The notes under the pieces are model-generated. The model was not told the DNA's origin. It was given only the letters and a program-made list of their open reading frames with translations, and ran no database searches. A DNA stretch of 5,939 nt, taken from the NCBI GenBank assembly GCA_031255875.1, contig JAIRRR010000011.1:1-5939 (forward strand), in the 5' to 3' direction. Below, piece after piece: positions 4,765 through 5,939 of the stretch; position 1 is the stretch's first letter; every line of letters begins with the position of its first letter. This stretch comes from Treponema sp. (lineage in GTDB: Bacteria > Spirochaetota > Spirochaetia > Treponematales > Breznakiellaceae). The translations under genes were made by a program, and so were the position numbers.

Positions 4765-5939
4765 CGGCGCGGCGGCGCGGCAGTCCGCCGGAAAACTGCC
4801 GGGGGCCTGCCCTGCCCGGCCGGCGGGGCGGGGCGGGGCTTTCGATCCGCGGAAAGCGAAATTCCTCTGCGCGGCGTTTATTTTTCTCGCCGCCCTGTCC
4901 CCCGCGCACGGGGGCGGGAAGGCCGAGGAAGAAGCCGCCGATCCCGTGAGCAAGGAATGGACGCTTTGCGTTACATCTTTTGACGTTTCCGCGCTGCCCG
5001 CTTCCCGGCGGATTGTCGGGGAAGTGCTGGCCGTCAACCTGGTAAATTACCTCAACGGCATAAGCTACCGGATCCGGGTGTCGCCGGAGTACGCCTACTA
5101 TGAAAGCACCGCCTGGCTTAGGGCCCGCCAGGAAGCGGGGAGGAAGCTTTCCCAGAAGCGGGATCAGCGAGACGGGCTTTTGTTCGCGGGGAATACCGGG
5201 TGGCGTTACCAAAAAGATCTCAAAGCCATTGACAAGGAAATTGCCGTGCTGGAAGAGGAATACGCGGCCGCGGAATCAAAAATACCGGTGGTCGAAAAAA
5301 AGCCCGATTTCCACCTTACCCAGGATAATCTGCGGGGCGTTTTCCCCCAGGCCCCGAGACCCGGGGGGGAGTACAATTTCTGCGTTACGCAACGTGCCGA
5401 CGGCCTCCTTACCGGGCAAATTTCCGAATACCACGGCCGCATTTACCTGGTCGTGCGGGTTTACGCGATCTACGCCCGCGGCGTGGTATACGAAGACAGC
5501 GTATTGTTCTCTTCCGAAGATATAAATGACGCCATGCAGGAGGTGGGGAGCCGTCTGGTAATGGCCCTGGAGGGCACCCCCCGGGCATCCATCGCGGTAA
5601 CGGCGGCTCCGGAAACCGCCGTCATTTCCTTTGACCAGGCATTTGCGGGCCGGGGCAGGGTTGAGCCGGTCGAACGCGCCCCGGGACAGGTGGAAGTGCG
5701 GGCGTCGGCTCCGGAGTACATAACGACGACGGTTACGGTGGACCTCTTTGCGGACGAACTTGCCGAACTTCAAATCAACCTAAGCCCCCTGGGTTCCAGC
5801 CTTATACTGGTCGATGTGCCGGACTACCCCGGAACGGCCGTTTACCAGGGCTCGCTGTTTATCGGGAACACGCCGCTGGAACTGGAGATGGCGACGGATC
5901 GCCCCGGGCATATCAGCGTCGAAACCCCCGAGGGGAATG
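4739..5939 (+). CDS. Exported PEGA-like repeat protein, 3' end beyond the window; start uncertain
   Basis: One frame stays open to the window edge, about 400 codons from the TTG at 4739. That TTG would overlap prfB by 26 bases. No ATG or GTG lies between it and the hydrophobic signal segment KFLCAAFIFLAALSPAHGG (residues 41-59; 4859-4915). A GTG at 4946 would remove this segment, so I prefer TTG, but residues 1-40 are Ala/Gly/Arg/Pro-rich and may not be translated. After the signal, WTLCVTSFDVSALP and a later ADGLLTGQISEYHGRIYLVVRVYA resemble the sheet strands of CsgG/LpoB-like periplasmic domains (weak inference). Between them lies a charged, probably coiled-coil helix (about 127-181). Residues 282-350 (IAVTAAPETAVISF, APGQVEVRASAPEY) and 351-400 (SLILVDVPDYPGTAVYQGSLFIGNTPLEL) look like two PEGA-type repeats, the second cut off. 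Such repeats are small extracytoplasmic beta modules. Function is unknown; the product is probably periplasmic. It is likely cotranscribed with prfB. Confidence 0.75.
   Translation, partial: MRGIASTDSGAAARQSAGKLPGACPARPAGRGGAFDPRKAKFLCAAFIFLAALSPAHGGGKAEEEAADPVSKEWTLCVTSFDVSALPASRRIVGEVLAVNLVNYLNGISYRIRVSPEYAYYESTAWLRARQEAGRKLSQKRDQRDGLLFAGNTGWRYQKDLKAIDKEIAVLEEEYAAAESKIPVVEKKPDFHLTQDNLRGVFPQAPRPGGEYNFCVTQRADGLLTGQISEYHGRIYLVVRVYAIYARGVVYEDSVLFSSEDINDAMQEVGSRLVMALEGTPRASIAVTAAPETAVISFDQAFAGRGRVEPVERAPGQVEVRASAPEYITTTVTVDLFADELAELQINLSPLGSSLILVDVPDYPGTAVYQGSLFIGNTPLELEMATDRPGHISVETPEGN
4778..4838 (+). repeat. G-rich, self-complementary stretch at the 5' end of the PEGA-like gene
   Basis: CGGCAGT (4778-4784) pairs perfectly with ACTGCCG (4795-4801) around a ten-base loop. 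GCCGGG (4798-4803) pairs with CCCGGC (4815-4820) and overlaps the first stem, so the two are alternatives. CCGGCCGG (4816-4823) is a palindrome. Three tandem CGGGG units follow (4824-4838), giving three GGGG runs with a further GGGGG at 4801-4805. No T-tract follows, so this is not an intrinsic terminator. It begins 14 bases after the prfB stop and precedes the signal-peptide codons, so it may affect how much of the downstream gene is translated. Confidence 0.5.

Noticed and set aside
4718..5212. Minus-strand open frames opposite the prfB end and the PEGA-like gene start
   Set aside because: Low-complexity Arg/Pro/Ala composition. Their overlap with a plus-strand frame encoding a signal segment and regular protein favours the plus strand.
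5276..5773. Minus-strand open frame of 165 codons opposite the PEGA-like gene
   Set aside because: No motif, Arg/His-rich, and the plus frame is continuous with PEGA-like repeats.

Overview
The window is a GC-rich bacterial segment with five protein-coding genes and almost no intergenic space. No rRNA, tRNA, CRISPR array, transposase or phage gene was seen. Gene content is mainly housekeeping (cell wall, RNA turnover, translation termination) mixed with two exported proteins of unknown role. The style of those two proteins (FN3-like folds with proline-rich linkers and a TPR-like tail; a possible CsgG/LpoB-like domain followed by PEGA-like repeats), together with an unusual MurC, reminds me of spirochaetes of the Treponema type. 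That is an inference from style, not a demonstrated placement.

Layout. Positions 1-1293 (+) hold the 3' part of murC (UDP-MurNAc--L-alanine ligase), whose start lies before the window. Its stop overlaps the start of yicC (1290-2156, +), a YicC/YloC-family endoribonuclease, so the two appear translationally coupled. yicC converges, with only 13 bp between stops, on a minus-strand gene (2170-3579) for an exported protein with a signal peptide, a run of nine prolines, two FN3-like domains and a TPR-like C-terminus. That gene diverges from prfB (3654-4764, +). The 74 bp between the two starts hold a perfect 18-bp AT-rich palindrome containing TATAAT twice on each strand, and a second, imperfect inverted repeat.

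prfB encodes release factor 2 and needs a programmed +1 frameshift at an in-frame UGA, codon 25. The signal is the classic one: internal Shine-Dalgarno GGAGG, three bases, CTT, TGA. The base after TGA is G instead of the usual C. Downstream, a reading frame that probably starts at a TTG inside the end of prfB (4739) runs off the window. It encodes an exported protein with a hydrophobic signal segment, a charged helical stretch, a possible CsgG/LpoB-like region and PEGA-like repeats. Its 5' end is G-rich, can fold into hairpins, and offers no ATG.

Working together: murC-yicC looks like one transcription unit, and prfB plus the PEGA-like gene another. The minus-strand gene is a single unit sharing a compact divergent promoter region with prfB. 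I found no convincing new multi-gene system. The most interesting points are the RF2 recoding site variant, the palindromic divergent promoter with a nearly leaderless minus-strand gene, and the odd start of the last gene.
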